The position numbers and the translations under genes are program-made. 64,000 nt of DNA from JAGVSR01 sp964589785 (GTDB taxonomy: Bacteria > Pseudomonadota > Alphaproteobacteria > Rhizobiales > Hyphomicrobiaceae), in NCBI GenBank assembly GCA_964589785.1, contig CAZPUQ010000007.1, positions 1 through 64,000 on the forward strand, written 5' to 3'. This document shows, one piece after another, positions 26,292-34,950 of the stretch; the stretch's first letter is position 1; every line of letters starts with the position of its first letter. The notes beneath the pieces were generated by a model, which worked only from the letters and a program-made list of their open reading frames with translations, did not search any database and was not told the origin of the DNA.

Positions 26292-27473
26292 ATGACGAGC
26301 ACCGCCGAGCAGGTCCGCATGTACCGGGGCCCGGCTATCCTCGGCTATGGCTTCCGACCCTTCTTCCTGTTCGGGGCGGTGTGGGCCGCGGTCGCGGTGG
26401 CGCTGTGGCTTGCCATGCTGCGCGGGATCGTTTCGCTGCCAACCGCGCTCGCCCCCATCGATTGGCACGCGCACGAGCTGATCTATGGCTACGTGCCGGC
26501 CATCGTGGCGGGCTTCCTGCTGACCGCGGTTCCGAACTGGACCGGCCGCCTCCCCGTCGTGGGCATGCCCCTGCTGCTGTTATTCCTGAGCTGGGTGGCG
26601 GGCCGAATCGCGGTGCTGATCTCGCTCTGGATCGGTTCGCCGCTCGCCGCCGCCGTCGACCTCGTCTTCCTCGCCGCGCTGGGAGGCGTGATCGCGCGCG
26701 AGATCATCGCGGCAAACAACCTGCGCAACCTGAAGGTGCTGGCGGTGGTCTCGCTGCTCTGGATCGGCAACGCGCTCTTCCATCTGCAGGGGATCGCCGA
26801 CGTCGGCGAGGGGCACGGAACGCGCCTCGGCATTGCCGCCGCGGTCTTCCTCATCCAGCTTATCGGCGGGCGCATCATCCCGAGCTTCACCCGCAACTGG
26901 CTCGCGCGCCGCGAGGCGGGCCATCTGCCGGCGCCGTTCGATCGTTTCGACGCGGTCGCGATGGCCTCCAGTGGCGTGGCGCTTGCGAGCTGGGTGTTGA
27001 GCCCGGCCTCGGCCTTCACGGCGCTCCTGGCTCTGTGTGCGGGCATGCTCAACGTCGCGCGGCTGGCGCGATGGGCGGGAGAGCGCACGCTCGCCGAGCC
27101 CCTCGTGCTCGTTCTCCACATCGCCTACGCATTCGTTCCGCTGGGCTTCCTCCTTCTCGCCATGAGCATCGAGCGGCCGGATATCGTGGCGCCGACCGGA
27201 GCGCTGCATGGTTGGACCGCGGGCGCCATCGGTCTGATGACGCTCGCCGTCATGACGCGCGCCAGCCTCGGCCACACGGGCCAGGCCCTGACGGCGACGG
27301 CGGCCACGCAGGCGATCTACGCGCTCGCGTTCGTTGCGGCGCTGGCGCGGGTTGCGGCGGCATTCGATCTGTTGCGCGAGCCGATGCTCGTCGTGTCGGC
27401 CTCCGCGTGGGTGCTGGCGTTTGGGACCTTCGCGGTCTCGTATGGTCCGCTCCTGACGCGCCGCCGCGCATGA
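26292..27473 (+). CDS. nnrS: NnrS, heme/copper membrane protein of NO stress and denitrification
   Basis: About 393 residues with some 12 hydrophobic helices. The start YRGPAILGYGFRPFFLFGAV and the helix around IDWHAHELIYGYVPAIVAGF, followed by LTAVPNWTGR, are the NnrS signature; conserved histidines there are thought to bind heme and copper. NnrS relieves NO-derived nitrosative stress. AGGAG lies six bases before the ATG at 26292; the ATG at 26286 is too close to it. Confidence 0.92.
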   Translation: MTSTAEQVRMYRGPAILGYGFRPFFLFGAVWAAVAVALWLAMLRGIVSLPTALAPIDWHAHELIYGYVPAIVAGFLLTAVPNWTGRLPVVGMPLLLLFLSWVAGRIAVLISLWIGSPLAAAVDLVFLAALGGVIAREIIAANNLRNLKVLAVVSLLWIGNALFHLQGIADVGEGHGTRLGIAAAVFLIQLIGGRIIPSFTRNWLARREAGHLPAPFDRFDAVAMASSGVALASWVLSPASAFTALLALCAGMLNVARLARWAGERTLAEPLVLVLHIAYAFVPLGFLLLAMSIERPDIVAPTGALHGWTAGAIGLMTLAVMTRASLGHTGQALTATAATQAIYALAFVAALARVAAAFDLLREPMLVVSASAWVLAFGTFAVSYGPLLTRRRA

Positions 27474-27518
27474 GAAGAGCGGAGGGAGCAAAGCGCTTCC
27501 GCGGCCATGCCAACTCTC

Positions 27519-28568
27519 TCAGTGCGTCGGCTCGCACAGAATGGCCTTCATGACGGCCAGACGCCGGCTCTGGACGCCGGTGGCGATCTCCTTGGCCCGT
27601 CCCAGATTGCCGGCGTAGATGGCGGGAATGATCTCTCGCTGCCGTGTGCTCTTGAACGCCTCCCAGACCGTGCGGAACTCCGTCGCGGCCCTGGCATCGG
27701 ATCCCGACAGCTTCGACAGCAACGCATCGAGCCGCGCGCTCGCGGCCTGGACCCGTTCGTTGAGCACGTCCCGCACGGCGGCGTCCTCCGCATCGATCAT
27801 CGACAGAAGCGCGCAGCGCGCCTCCGTGAGCGTCGCCAGCACGGTGCGATTGGGACCCCGCAGGGAGGGCGCGGGCGGCGCGCCTGACCGATTGATCGTT
27901 CCTGCGGCGGCGGCAAACTCCACGCGGCGGCCGTCGACGCGGATCAGGCCCTCCTCCTCGAGCTCGCTGATGAGGCGCGAAAGTGAGCCGGGCGCCGCGC
28001 CGATCAGGGCAGCAATGTCCTTGCGCTGCAGGGGCAGGTCGAGCACGAACGGCTCGTCGCCGCTCTGCGGCCGGCGGCTGTCGTGGATGAGGAGCAGAAG
28101 CTTGATGAAGCGCGTCCTGAGGCCCTCGGTCAGCAGAGCCGCGCATCGCGCCTGGCTTCTGTCGAGATCGGCCAGCGCCTTGCGCACGATGTGGTCGCGG
28201 ACGACGGGATGGTGATCGATGAGCCTTTGGATATCGGAGCTGGCGATGAAGAGGACGCGGGACAGCGTCAGCGCTTCCGCCGTGTTGCTGTGCGCGTCGT
28301 TGGAGAGGAACGCGCGGTAGCCGACAAGGTCTCCCGTTCCGGCGAGGCCGAGGAGCGCGGAGTTGCCGTCCTCGTCCGACCGCCGCAACCCCACGAGCCC
28401 GGAGCAGACCACGTAGATTCCGCGGCACTCGTCACCCTGGACGAACGGGACCTGGCCCGGCGCGTAGACGCGCACGCGGCCGGCCCGCTCCATCAGCCGC
28501 ACCGCGCTCTCCGGCTCGACACGGCGGATTTCGGGCGACTTCAGAGCGACCCGATCGCTATACGCCAT
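27519..28568 (-). CDS. Crp/Fnr regulator with C-terminal MCP four-helix-bundle-like domain
   Basis: 349 residues from the ATG at 28568, which follows GGGAGGT. Residues about 30-118 are a cNMP/Crp sensor barrel (VRVYAPGQVPFVQGDE), 150-218 the Crp-type winged helix (LQRKDIAALIGAAPGSLSRL). After a Pro/Ala/Gly-rich linker (222-242) comes an extra helical segment, 243-345, with the pattern of the four-helix bundle of chemoreceptors (ARCALLSMIDAEDAAVRDVL, WEAFKSTRQREIIPAIYAG). Ordinary Crp/Fnr proteins end at about 230 residues. The Fe-S cysteines of Fnr are absent. It lies among denitrification genes and likely controls some of them; ligand unknown. Confidence 0.85.
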   Translation of the reverse strand: MAYSDRVALKSPEIRRVEPESAVRLMERAGRVRVYAPGQVPFVQGDECRGIYVVCSGLVGLRRSDEDGNSALLGLAGTGDLVGYRAFLSNDAHSNTAEALTLSRVLFIASSDIQRLIDHHPVVRDHIVRKALADLDRSQARCAALLTEGLRTRFIKLLLLIHDSRRPQSGDEPFVLDLPLQRKDIAALIGAAPGSLSRLISELEEEGLIRVDGRRVEFAAAAGTINRSGAPPAPSLRGPNRTVLATLTEARCALLSMIDAEDAAVRDVLNERVQAASARLDALLSKLSGSDARAATEFRTVWEAFKSTRQREIIPAIYAGNLGRAKEIATGVQSRRLAVMKAILCEPTH

Positions 28569-28691
28569 ACCTCCCTCCCTGCGGTCGTTCCGGCTGCGCC
28601 TGCCATCGCGTGCCGAAGTCGCCGCCTTCGCCTCTCGGGGACCGCTCGCCTCCGCGCGATCAATAACTCCGTTCAACGCGGGCATAAGACA

Positions 28692-28705
28692 TTGATCTGC
28701 GTCAA
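28692..28705. promoter_or_regulatory. Near-consensus FNR/DNR box upstream of the Crp-helical-bundle gene
   Basis: TTGAT-CTGC-GTCAA is the best match to the FNR/DNR consensus in the window (one half FNR-like, one half NNR-like). Its centre is about 130 bases from the ATG at 28568, farther than the other boxes, so a longer leader or a different promoter position must be assumed. Confidence 0.62.
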
Positions 28706-28890
28706 GTTGCGCTGCGCCTCGCCCATTCGACCTTGCGAGGGAGGCCCCCGCACGGGCGCCGCGCGTGGTTGCTGTGGGAGGAACCGACGGGCTCGGACCG
28801 ACCTCGCGGCGAGGCTTGGCTTCGCTCCGCCGCTCTGCCGCGCGGCGCGCAGGCCTCGGGTCTCGCTTGTCCGCCTACCGACCAATCCGC

Positions 28891-28904
28891 TTAACAAACG
28901 TCAA
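28891..28904. promoter_or_regulatory. FNR/DNR-like box before the regulator at 28966
   Basis: TTAAC-AAAC-GTCAA (complement TTGAC-GTTT-GTTAA), centred about 68 bases before the ATG, almost the same distance as the nirS box. It suggests autoregulation or control by the partner regulator. Confidence 0.55.
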
Positions 28905-28965
28905 GGTAGCCGGACAAATCGCGGCTACTCATGGAACGATCCCGGTTTCCATTTGCAGATTGGCC

Positions 28966-29661
28966 ATGCGGTACGAATGGCAAAAGGAAGGACAGCGGCC
29001 AAAGCTCCTGGCAGGGATGTCGGCGCGGGAGCTCGATTTCCTCATCGAATTTGCAAGCCTGCATGAATTTCCGGCGGGCAAGATGATCCTGAATGAAGGC
29101 CATCGCCCGGCCTTCCTGCACGTGCTGATGGACGGCTCGGTCGAATTGTTCATTCGGCGCGGCCGCAAGGAGTCGTCGGTCGCGATCGTCCAGCGGGATT
29201 CGACGTTCATCCTGGCGGCGGTTGTCAAGGATGCGCCCTATCTGATGTCGGCGCGCACGCTGACGGACTCGCGCATCCTGTGCATCCCTGCGGCCCGCTT
29301 CCGGACGGCGCTGCGCCGGGATCCGGCCCTCGCGCTGGCAACGGGAATCGAGCTTAGCGACGCGTATCGGACCGTTGTGAGGCAACTCAGGGCGCAGCGT
29401 CTGCGGTCGGCCAAGATGCGGCTGGCGAACTATCTCGTGGAGCTCCACCGGAAGTCGTCGGGCACGAATACGGTCCGGCTCGAGATCTCCAAGCGGCGGC
29501 TCGCCTCGCTGCTCGGATTGAAGCCGGAAAGCCTGTCGCGCGTCTTTGCCGGCCTGGGTCAGCACGGCGTCCAGGTGCGCGGCGAGGAGATCACCGTGAC
29601 GGACTTCGAATTGCTCGAGGACCTCGCGCAGTACGACCGCGAGATCGACAGCGAGCAATGA
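28966..29661 (+). CDS. Crp/Fnr-family regulator, Dnr/NnrR-like
   Basis: 231 residues. Residues 20-110 form the Crp sensor domain (LHEFPAGKMILNEGHRPAFL), a long dimer helix follows, and the C-terminal helix-turn-helix reads LEISKRRLASLLGLKPESLS with the E-S-L-S-R recognition helix typical of FNR/DNR proteins that bind TTGAC-type boxes. No N-terminal cysteines for an Fe-S cluster, so a heme-dependent NO sensor of the Dnr/NnrR class is the best guess. It is the likely activator of the nir and nor promoters. Ends two bases before the convergent otsB stop. Confidence 0.87.
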   Translation: MRYEWQKEGQRPKLLAGMSARELDFLIEFASLHEFPAGKMILNEGHRPAFLHVLMDGSVELFIRRGRKESSVAIVQRDSTFILAAVVKDAPYLMSARTLTDSRILCIPAARFRTALRRDPALALATGIELSDAYRTVVRQLRAQRLRSAKMRLANYLVELHRKSSGTNTVRLEISKRRLASLLGLKPESLSRVFAGLGQHGVQVRGEEITVTDFELLEDLAQYDREIDSEQ

Positions 29662-29663
29662 CG

Positions 29664-30401
29664 TCAGTATGCGAGCCGGCACAGCCAGTCCCGGACTTCT
29701 GCCGGGGAGGCGAAATCGGCCGAAGCGGCTGCGAAGTGCTCACCAGCCACGCGCAGGACGCGGCCTCCGCGCCCCGCGACGGCGTGCATGGCATCCTCGT
29801 CGGCCGGGTCGTCGCCGATATAGACCGGTGAGCGGGCCGCATAAGGCAAATGCCCGAGGAGGCGCCGCACGGCCCTCTCCTTGGAGACCTCGCGGGGAAC
29901 GATCTCGTACACCATCCGGCCCTTCTGGATGCGGTAGGTGCGGTTCGACCGCTCCATCTCCGAAAGGACCGCCTCCAACGGACGGGCAAGCGCGGGAACG
30001 TTGCGGACGTGAATGGCGACGCTGTAGGGCTTCCATTCGATCACGGCGCCGGCGAACGGCCGGACGAGGGCTTCGACGAGCGGCCGGATGCTGTCGATCC
30101 GTGGCGGTATGTGGCGCGCCTCCGTACCGGCCACGCGCAGCTCGGCGCCGTGGCTCGCCACGGCGTTGAGCTGGAGCGGATCCAGAAGGCGGTCGGCATC
30201 CGCCAGCGCCCGGCCCGTCACCAGCACGAGGCTCAACGGATCGCGCTCGTGCATGCGGGCCAGCGTTTCCTTCAAGCGGGGATCCGCGAAGGCCTGGTCG
30301 GGCCGGGCCGCGATGTCGATCACGGTTCCGTCGAGATCGAGCAGCACCAGCAGAGGCTTGCCCGCCTCCGTCCGTTCCGCCTCTTCAGCCAGGCGCATCA
30401 T
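29664..30401 (-). CDS. otsB: OtsB, trehalose-6-phosphate phosphatase
   Basis: 245 residues, HAD superfamily. Motif I LLDLDGTVIDI (two catalytic Asp), motif II LVTGR, Lys in VYEIVPREVSKERA and motif IV YIGDDPADEDAMHAV are in order, with the trehalose phosphatase cap between. It removes phosphate from trehalose 6-phosphate made by OtsA, giving the osmo- and desiccation protectant trehalose. The ATG overlaps the otsA stop by four bases. Confidence 0.93.
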   Translation of the reverse strand: MMRLAEEAERTEAGKPLLVLLDLDGTVIDIAARPDQAFADPRLKETLARMHERDPLSLVLVTGRALADADRLLDPLQLNAVASHGAELRVAGTEARHIPPRIDSIRPLVEALVRPFAGAVIEWKPYSVAIHVRNVPALARPLEAVLSEMERSNRTYRIQKGRMVYEIVPREVSKERAVRRLLGHLPYAARSPVYIGDDPADEDAMHAVAGRGGRVLRVAGEHFAAASADFASPAEVRDWLCRLAY

Positions 30402-31771
30402 GCCGCGTGCGTGGCGGCGCTGTCCGCCTGGCGTTGCAGGGAGCCGCGGGCCAGATGATCGAGGTATTCCTCCGCCCAGACGACCGTGTCGCGGCGCGCG
30501 ACGGTCGCCAGCAAGGCCGCGTGCCGCCGGCGCCGCTCGCCGAGCGGCATGCCGAGCGCGGCGGCGAGCGCATCGCCGAGCTCCTCGGCGCAGTAGGGAT
30601 TGACGAGCACGGCCTGCACCAGCTCCTCCGCGGCGCCGGCGAACTTCGACAGGACGAGGACGCCGGGATCGCCCGGATCCTGAGCGGCCACGTATTCCTT
30701 GGCGGTGAGGTTCATGCCGTCCCGAAGGGGCGTGACGAAGCCGATGGCGGACGAGCGGTAGAGCCGGCTGAGCCGCCGGCGCGGAACGCAGCGGTGAATG
30801 TAGTGGACCGGCATCCAGTCGACATCGCCGTATTCGCCGTTGATGGCGCCGGAGATCCCTTCAAGCTCCTGGCGGATGTCGGAATAGACCTCGACGCTCT
30901 CGCGCGTGGGAGCGGCGATCTGCGTCAGCACCATCGTCTTGCGGAACTCGGGATGAGAGCGCAGCAGGTGCGCAAAGCCCTTGAACTTCTGCGGCAGACC
31001 TTTCGTGTAGTCGAGCCGGTCGACGCCGAGAATGCGCTTCAAGGGACCCTTGGGGACGTTCGCGTCCGTCCGGAAGACATCGGCGTCGATGCCGATGGGA
31101 AAGCTTCCGAGCGACGTCCGCAGATCGCCGACCTTGATGCGGCCGTCGGGCACGAGCTCGGCGGCAACCGAGACACGGAGCGAGGCGATCACATTCGCCA
31201 CGTCGCGCTGGGTCTGGAAGCCGATGAGGTCGTAGGAGGCGAGCGACAGGGAGAGCTCGCGGTGCTCGGGAACGGCGAGGTAGGCCTCGAGCGGCGGAAA
31301 CGGAATGTGAAGAAAGAAGCCGATCGGGTTCGTCACCCCGAGATTGCGCAGCATGCGGCCGAGCAGAAGGAAATGGTAGTCGTGGATCCAGATGGAGTCG
31401 TGGGGCCGGACGACGGCGGCAATGAGCCGGGCGATCCGCGCCTGGTAAGCGATATAGCTGCCGAAGAAATCCCGGTCGAACCGGGCGAGGTCGAGCCGGT
31501 TGTGGAAGACCGGCCAGAGCACGGAGTTGGCATAGCCGACGTAGGCCCCGTCGTGCTCCTCCGCGCTCATGTCGAGGGTCAGGTGTCGGACGCTCTCGTC
31601 GCGGACGCCGCGGTGCTCCGACACCTCGCCGGACCAGCCGATCCAGAGGCCCTCGCGGCGCGACAAGAGCTCGGACAAGGCAACGGCAAGCCCGCCGCTG
31701 CTCTGCGACTGCTCCGCCGTCATGACCCGATTGGACACGCACAACAACCGGCCCCTCGGTGTCACCGCCAC
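30398..31771 (-). CDS. otsA: OtsA, trehalose-6-phosphate synthase
   Basis: About 457 residues of glycosyltransferase family 20. LLCVSNRV at the start, IWIHDYHFLLLGRML, GFFLHIPFPP, GVDRLDYTKGLPQKF and FVTPLRDGMNLTAKEYVA are diagnostic donor and acceptor site segments. It joins UDP-glucose and glucose 6-phosphate. I choose GTG 31771, eight bases after GGGAGG; a TTG at 31810 would add 13 residues. Forms an operon with otsB. Confidence 0.93.
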   Translation of the reverse strand: MAVTPRGRLLCVSNRVMTAEQSQSSGGLAVALSELLSRREGLWIGWSGEVSEHRGVRDESVRHLTLDMSAEEHDGAYVGYANSVLWPVFHNRLDLARFDRDFFGSYIAYQARIARLIAAVVRPHDSIWIHDYHFLLLGRMLRNLGVTNPIGFFLHIPFPPLEAYLAVPEHRELSLSLASYDLIGFQTQRDVANVIASLRVSVAAELVPDGRIKVGDLRTSLGSFPIGIDADVFRTDANVPKGPLKRILGVDRLDYTKGLPQKFKGFAHLLRSHPEFRKTMVLTQIAAPTRESVEVYSDIRQELEGISGAINGEYGDVDWMPVHYIHRCVPRRRLSRLYRSSAIGFVTPLRDGMNLTAKEYVAAQDPGDPGVLVLSKFAGAAEELVQAVLVNPYCAEELGDALAAALGMPLGERRRRHAALLATVARRDTVVWAEEYLDHLARGSLQRQADSAATHAA

Positions 31772-31867
31772 GTTTGCAACCTCCCTTGCCTCCTCACACC
31801 TCGGCTCCAACCGATATCAACGCGTTGAAGCGGCAAGGGTTCCAGCGGTAGACTGAACGCGCCGCGA

Positions 31868-31890
31868 GCGCCTCTCCCCGGGAGAGGCGC
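31868..31890. terminator. Perfect GC-rich palindrome downstream of btaB
   Basis: GCGCCTCTCCC (31868-31878) pairs with GGGAGAGGCGC (31880-31890). It lies 32 bases past the btaB stop, in the gap before otsA transcription begins. No T-run follows; it could be a terminator or a small repeat element. Confidence 0.4.
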
Positions 31891-31921
31891 GTTCGAGCCA
31901 GAATCCCCCTCGTTGCATGCC

Positions 31922-32596
31922 TCAGGTCCGCTCGGCCCGCGTCGGCCGCGAGAGCACAGCGTAGTCTGTGTAGCCGCGATGCAAGCGCGCAAAGGAAAGA
32001 ACGAGACCCTCGGCCGCCGCGACGCGCCGCGCCTCCTCTTCCAGATCGGCGCGCGGCGTCACCGTATAGTGTTCCAGAAACGCAAAAAGCGCGCTCTTGA
32101 AGGCGGCCGGCAGTGCCTCGCACTGGCCGAAATCCACGATATGCAGCTGTCCGCCGGGAGCGACATGGGCCGCCGCGAGGGAGAGAGCCCCCCTCCAGCG
32201 CGGGATCATCGACAGGGCGTACGAGAAGAAGACACGGTCGAAGTACGCCATGCCGAAGGCGTCCTCGGCGGAGAAGAGCGTGGCATCGGCCTCGGCGAGC
32301 CTGATCCGTCCGTCGAGCCCCTGTCGCCGGATCGAAGCGCGCGCGGTGTCCAGCATCGCCTTTGAAACGTCGACGCCATAGAGGCGCGCCTGCGGATAGA
32401 GCCGTGCGGTCCGGACGAGATTCCAGGCCGTGCCGCAGCCGATCTCGAGGATGGTCTCGTTCGGCGCGACCTTGAGGTCGGCGATCAGGTGCCGGCGTCC
32501 GATCAGGTAATGCGTGCGGGTCGCATCATAGATGAAGCGCTGGTAGCGGTAGTGCCGGTCCATGCGCTCCGCATCGGTCAGAGGCGGGTTGGTCAT
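31922..32596 (-). CDS. btaB: BtaB, SAM-dependent methyltransferase of betaine lipid synthesis
   Basis: 224 residues with a class I methyltransferase fold: glycine loop ILEIGCGTAWNLV, LYGVDVSKAML acidic end and GGQLHIVDFGQ. The start region (MDRHYRYQRFIYDATRTHYL) is typical of BtaB, which trimethylates diacylglyceryl homoserine to DGTS. The assignment is strong because btaA is directly upstream with a four-base overlap. Confidence 0.88.
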   Translation of the reverse strand: MTNPPLTDAERMDRHYRYQRFIYDATRTHYLIGRRHLIADLKVAPNETILEIGCGTAWNLVRTARLYPQARLYGVDVSKAMLDTARASIRRQGLDGRIRLAEADATLFSAEDAFGMAYFDRVFFSYALSMIPRWRGALSLAAAHVAPGGQLHIVDFGQCEALPAAFKSALFAFLEHYTVTPRADLEEEARRVAAAEGLVLSFARLHRGYTDYAVLSRPTRAERT

Positions 32597-33855
32597 GTGC
32601 CGTTTCCGTTCAGGACGTAAAGATGGACGCCGCCATAGATGGCCGAGCGGTCGCGCGCGGTGAAGCCGCGGGATGCCGCCTGCTCGTAGCGCCAGCGTCC
32701 GAGAATCTCGGGCGGCACGCGGCCGGGCAGGATCGTCTCCCGCCCGGCCGTGCGGAAGATCACGCGGGCGCCGGCGCGCGCGGTGCGCGTGATCTCTCGC
32801 CAGAGGTGCGCCAGGTCGTCGCCGGTCATCCAGTCCTGCGCATCGAGCAGCACGTAGCGGTCGAGATGGCCGGCCGGCAGGGCGCGAAGCTGATCGGCGT
32901 ACGAGATGTTGCGGATCTGGATGCGATGCGCGCGCTCGCGCACCGTCTCATAGTTCGCCCGCTGCAGGTACGGCGGCAGCGGACCGTCCCCGTTGGGGGC
33001 GTAGCGTCGCGCGAACGCCTGCCAGGCGAAGTAGTTGTCCTTCAGATCGAAATCGCAGGCGAGCCGGGAAAGCCGCTCCTCGACCACCTCGTGCATGGGC
33101 CGGCCGTCCGCGAGCGCGTCGTACTGGGCGGGCGGAATGCCGAGGCCGAACAGCGAGGAGCGGTGATTGAGGATGGTGCGCACAAGCCGCTTGCCGAATA
33201 GCGGCTTCAGCTCGCGGTCGTAGATCGTCCTCTGCTCCTCCCGTGTGCGCGCCCGAAGCAAGGCGCGCGGGTCGCGGCCGTAGAGCCGGGCCGCCAAGTG
33301 GCCGGCGCCGATGAAGCGGCCAAGCAGGCCCGAGCGATAGAGTCCGCGCGCGAAGCGCTCGATCCGGCGCCGGCCAGTAAGCTCGCGTCCGTTCCAGAAC
33401 GCCTGCGTCTCCGCATCGAGCCCGCCCTCGACGTGGCGGGCGTAGCGCTCGAGGTTGGCGGTCCGGTCGGCGGCGCCGAAGAAGTCGATGAACGAGGGAT
33501 AGTCGGGCAGATGGCGGACGGCGGCGATCTTCAGCCGGTTGAGCGCGACGTGCGCGGCGTTGAGGTCGACCGCGATGATCTCCGCGGGATCCGCCATGAG
33601 GTAGGCGAGCGCATTGCATCCGCCGGAGGCGATCGTGATGAGGCGCTGGCCGGGAGCGATCTTAAGGGCTTCCATATCGACGGCCGGGTCTTCCCAGATC
33701 TGGGGATAGACGAGATTGGAGAAGGCGAAGGTGAAAGCGCGCTCGTTGAGGCCGGCGCGCGAGAAGAGGCTGTTGCGCTCAACCGCCGCGCGGATCAGGC
33801 TGCTGCTGCGCCGACGCGAAATTGCGATCCGGTCTGCCGTTTCGGCCGGGGTCAT
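32593..33855 (-). CDS. btaA: BtaA, 3-amino-3-carboxypropyl transferase to diacylglycerol (DUF3419)
   Basis: 420 residues. NLVYPQIWEDPAVDMEALKI, ITIASGGCNALAYLMA and DPAEIIAVDLNAAHVALNRL form the conserved N-terminal SAM site of DUF3419/BtaA; LLDAQDWMTGDDLAHLWREI is a second conserved block. It transfers the homoserine moiety of SAM to diacylglycerol, the first betaine-lipid step at the inner membrane. Three bases separate it from the upstream glycosyltransferase. Confidence 0.91.
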   Translation of the reverse strand: MTPAETADRIAISRRRSSSLIRAAVERNSLFSRAGLNERAFTFAFSNLVYPQIWEDPAVDMEALKIAPGQRLITIASGGCNALAYLMADPAEIIAVDLNAAHVALNRLKIAAVRHLPDYPSFIDFFGAADRTANLERYARHVEGGLDAETQAFWNGRELTGRRRIERFARGLYRSGLLGRFIGAGHLAARLYGRDPRALLRARTREEQRTIYDRELKPLFGKRLVRTILNHRSSLFGLGIPPAQYDALADGRPMHEVVEERLSRLACDFDLKDNYFAWQAFARRYAPNGDGPLPPYLQRANYETVRERAHRIQIRNISYADQLRALPAGHLDRYVLLDAQDWMTGDDLAHLWREITRTARAGARVIFRTAGRETILPGRVPPEILGRWRYEQAASRGFTARDRSAIYGGVHLYVLNGNGT

Positions 33856-33858
33856 GGG

Positions 33859-34950
33859 TCATGTTCTCCGGATTGCGGTTGCTGCGCAGGCCTGCTCCGC
33901 CTTGGCGCGAAATTTCGTCGTTCCCGACGAATGGACGGCGACGTGGGTGCGGCCGCGCGCCAGCCGGATGTTGCCGATGAACATCTCAGCGGTCCGCTGC
34001 CATGTGAACTTGAGGGCCCGGGCCCGCGCGGCGCGCCGGTCGAGGCCGATCGCGCGCCGGGCCGCGGCGCCGAGATCGGCGTCGAGGATGCCGCTGACGC
34101 CCTGCTCGACGATGTCGACCGGGCCTGTCGCGGGATAGGCCGCAACGGGAAGGCCCGACGCGAGTGCCTCCAGGATGACGAGGCCGAAGGTGTCCGTCCG
34201 GCTCGGAAAGACGAAGACGTCGGCAGAGGCGAAGTGGCGGGCCAGATCCTCGCCGGTGCGGCAGCCCGCAAAGCGCGCGGCGGGGTAGCGCTCGGCCAGC
34301 GATTTCAGGTGCGGCCCGTCGCCGACGACGGCCTTGATGCCGGGCAGGTCGGCGTCCAGGAACGCCTCGATGTTCTTTTCCCGCGAGACGCGCCCCGCAT
34401 AGAGAAAGACCGGGCCGTCGTTCCCGAACAGCCGGACGTGGCGCGGCCTGAAGAGGTCGGCATCGACGCCGCGTGTCCAGGGCAGGAGGTTTGCAAAGCC
34501 GCGGCCGGCAAGCTCGCGCTGCAGCGTCGGAGTCGCCACCATCACGCCGGCACTCGCGCCGTGAAACCGGCGCAGGGCGGCATAGGTCCAGGACCGGGGC
34601 AGCCCGGCGTGCGCGGCGGCATACTCGGGAAAGCGGGTATGGAAGCTCGTCGTGAAGGCGAGACCACGGCGCAGGCAATAGTCCCGCGCCATCCAGCCGA
34701 CGGGCCCTTCCGTGGCGATATGGATATGGTCCGGCGCCGCCGCGTCGATGATCTCCATGGCCCGGCGGCGGTCCGGCACGGCGAGCCAGATCTCGGGGTA
34801 CATCGGCATCGCCACCGTCCGGAAATCGTCGGGCGTCAGGAACGCAAGGCTTGCCCCGAGCGCGGGAGCCTCGGACGCAAGACGCATGTAGGTCGCCACG
34901 ACGCCGTTGATTTGCGGCAGCCAGGCATCCGTGGCGACGAGGATCTTCAT
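33859..34950 (-). CDS. agt: Agt-like glycosyltransferase (family 4 type) for glycolipid synthesis
   Basis: 363 residues of GT-B fold: ILVATDAWLPQINGVVATY at the start, FTTSFHTRFPEYAAAHAG, the donor-site block GPVFLYAGRVSREKNIEAFL and the E-x7-E motif (PSRTDTFGLVILEALASGLP). With plcP directly upstream it matches Agt, which glycosylates diacylglycerol to glycolipids under phosphate limitation. The last 30 residues are basic and poorly patterned. Sugar donor cannot be told; other lipid or polysaccharide transferases are possible. Confidence 0.78.
   Translation of the reverse strand: MKILVATDAWLPQINGVVATYMRLASEAPALGASLAFLTPDDFRTVAMPMYPEIWLAVPDRRRAMEIIDAAAPDHIHIATEGPVGWMARDYCLRRGLAFTTSFHTRFPEYAAAHAGLPRSWTYAALRRFHGASAGVMVATPTLQRELAGRGFANLLPWTRGVDADLFRPRHVRLFGNDGPVFLYAGRVSREKNIEAFLDADLPGIKAVVGDGPHLKSLAERYPAARFAGCRTGEDLARHFASADVFVFPSRTDTFGLVILEALASGLPVAAYPATGPVDIVEQGVSGILDADLGAAARRAIGLDRRAARARALKFTWQRTAEMFIGNIRLARGRTHVAVHSSGTTKFRAKAEQACAATAIRRT

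Larger units (their letters stand above)
28569..28965. promoter_or_regulatory. 397-base divergent intergenic region between two Crp/Fnr genes
   Basis: No coding frame here looks real. It holds two FNR/DNR-like boxes (28692-28705 and 28891-28904, annotated separately) and is GC-rich between them. Promoters for both regulators must lie here. Confidence 0.7.

Noticed and set aside
27519..28568. Fnr-type oxygen sensor with Fe-S cluster
   Set aside because: The N-terminal cysteine arrangement of Fnr is missing; only scattered cysteines are present.
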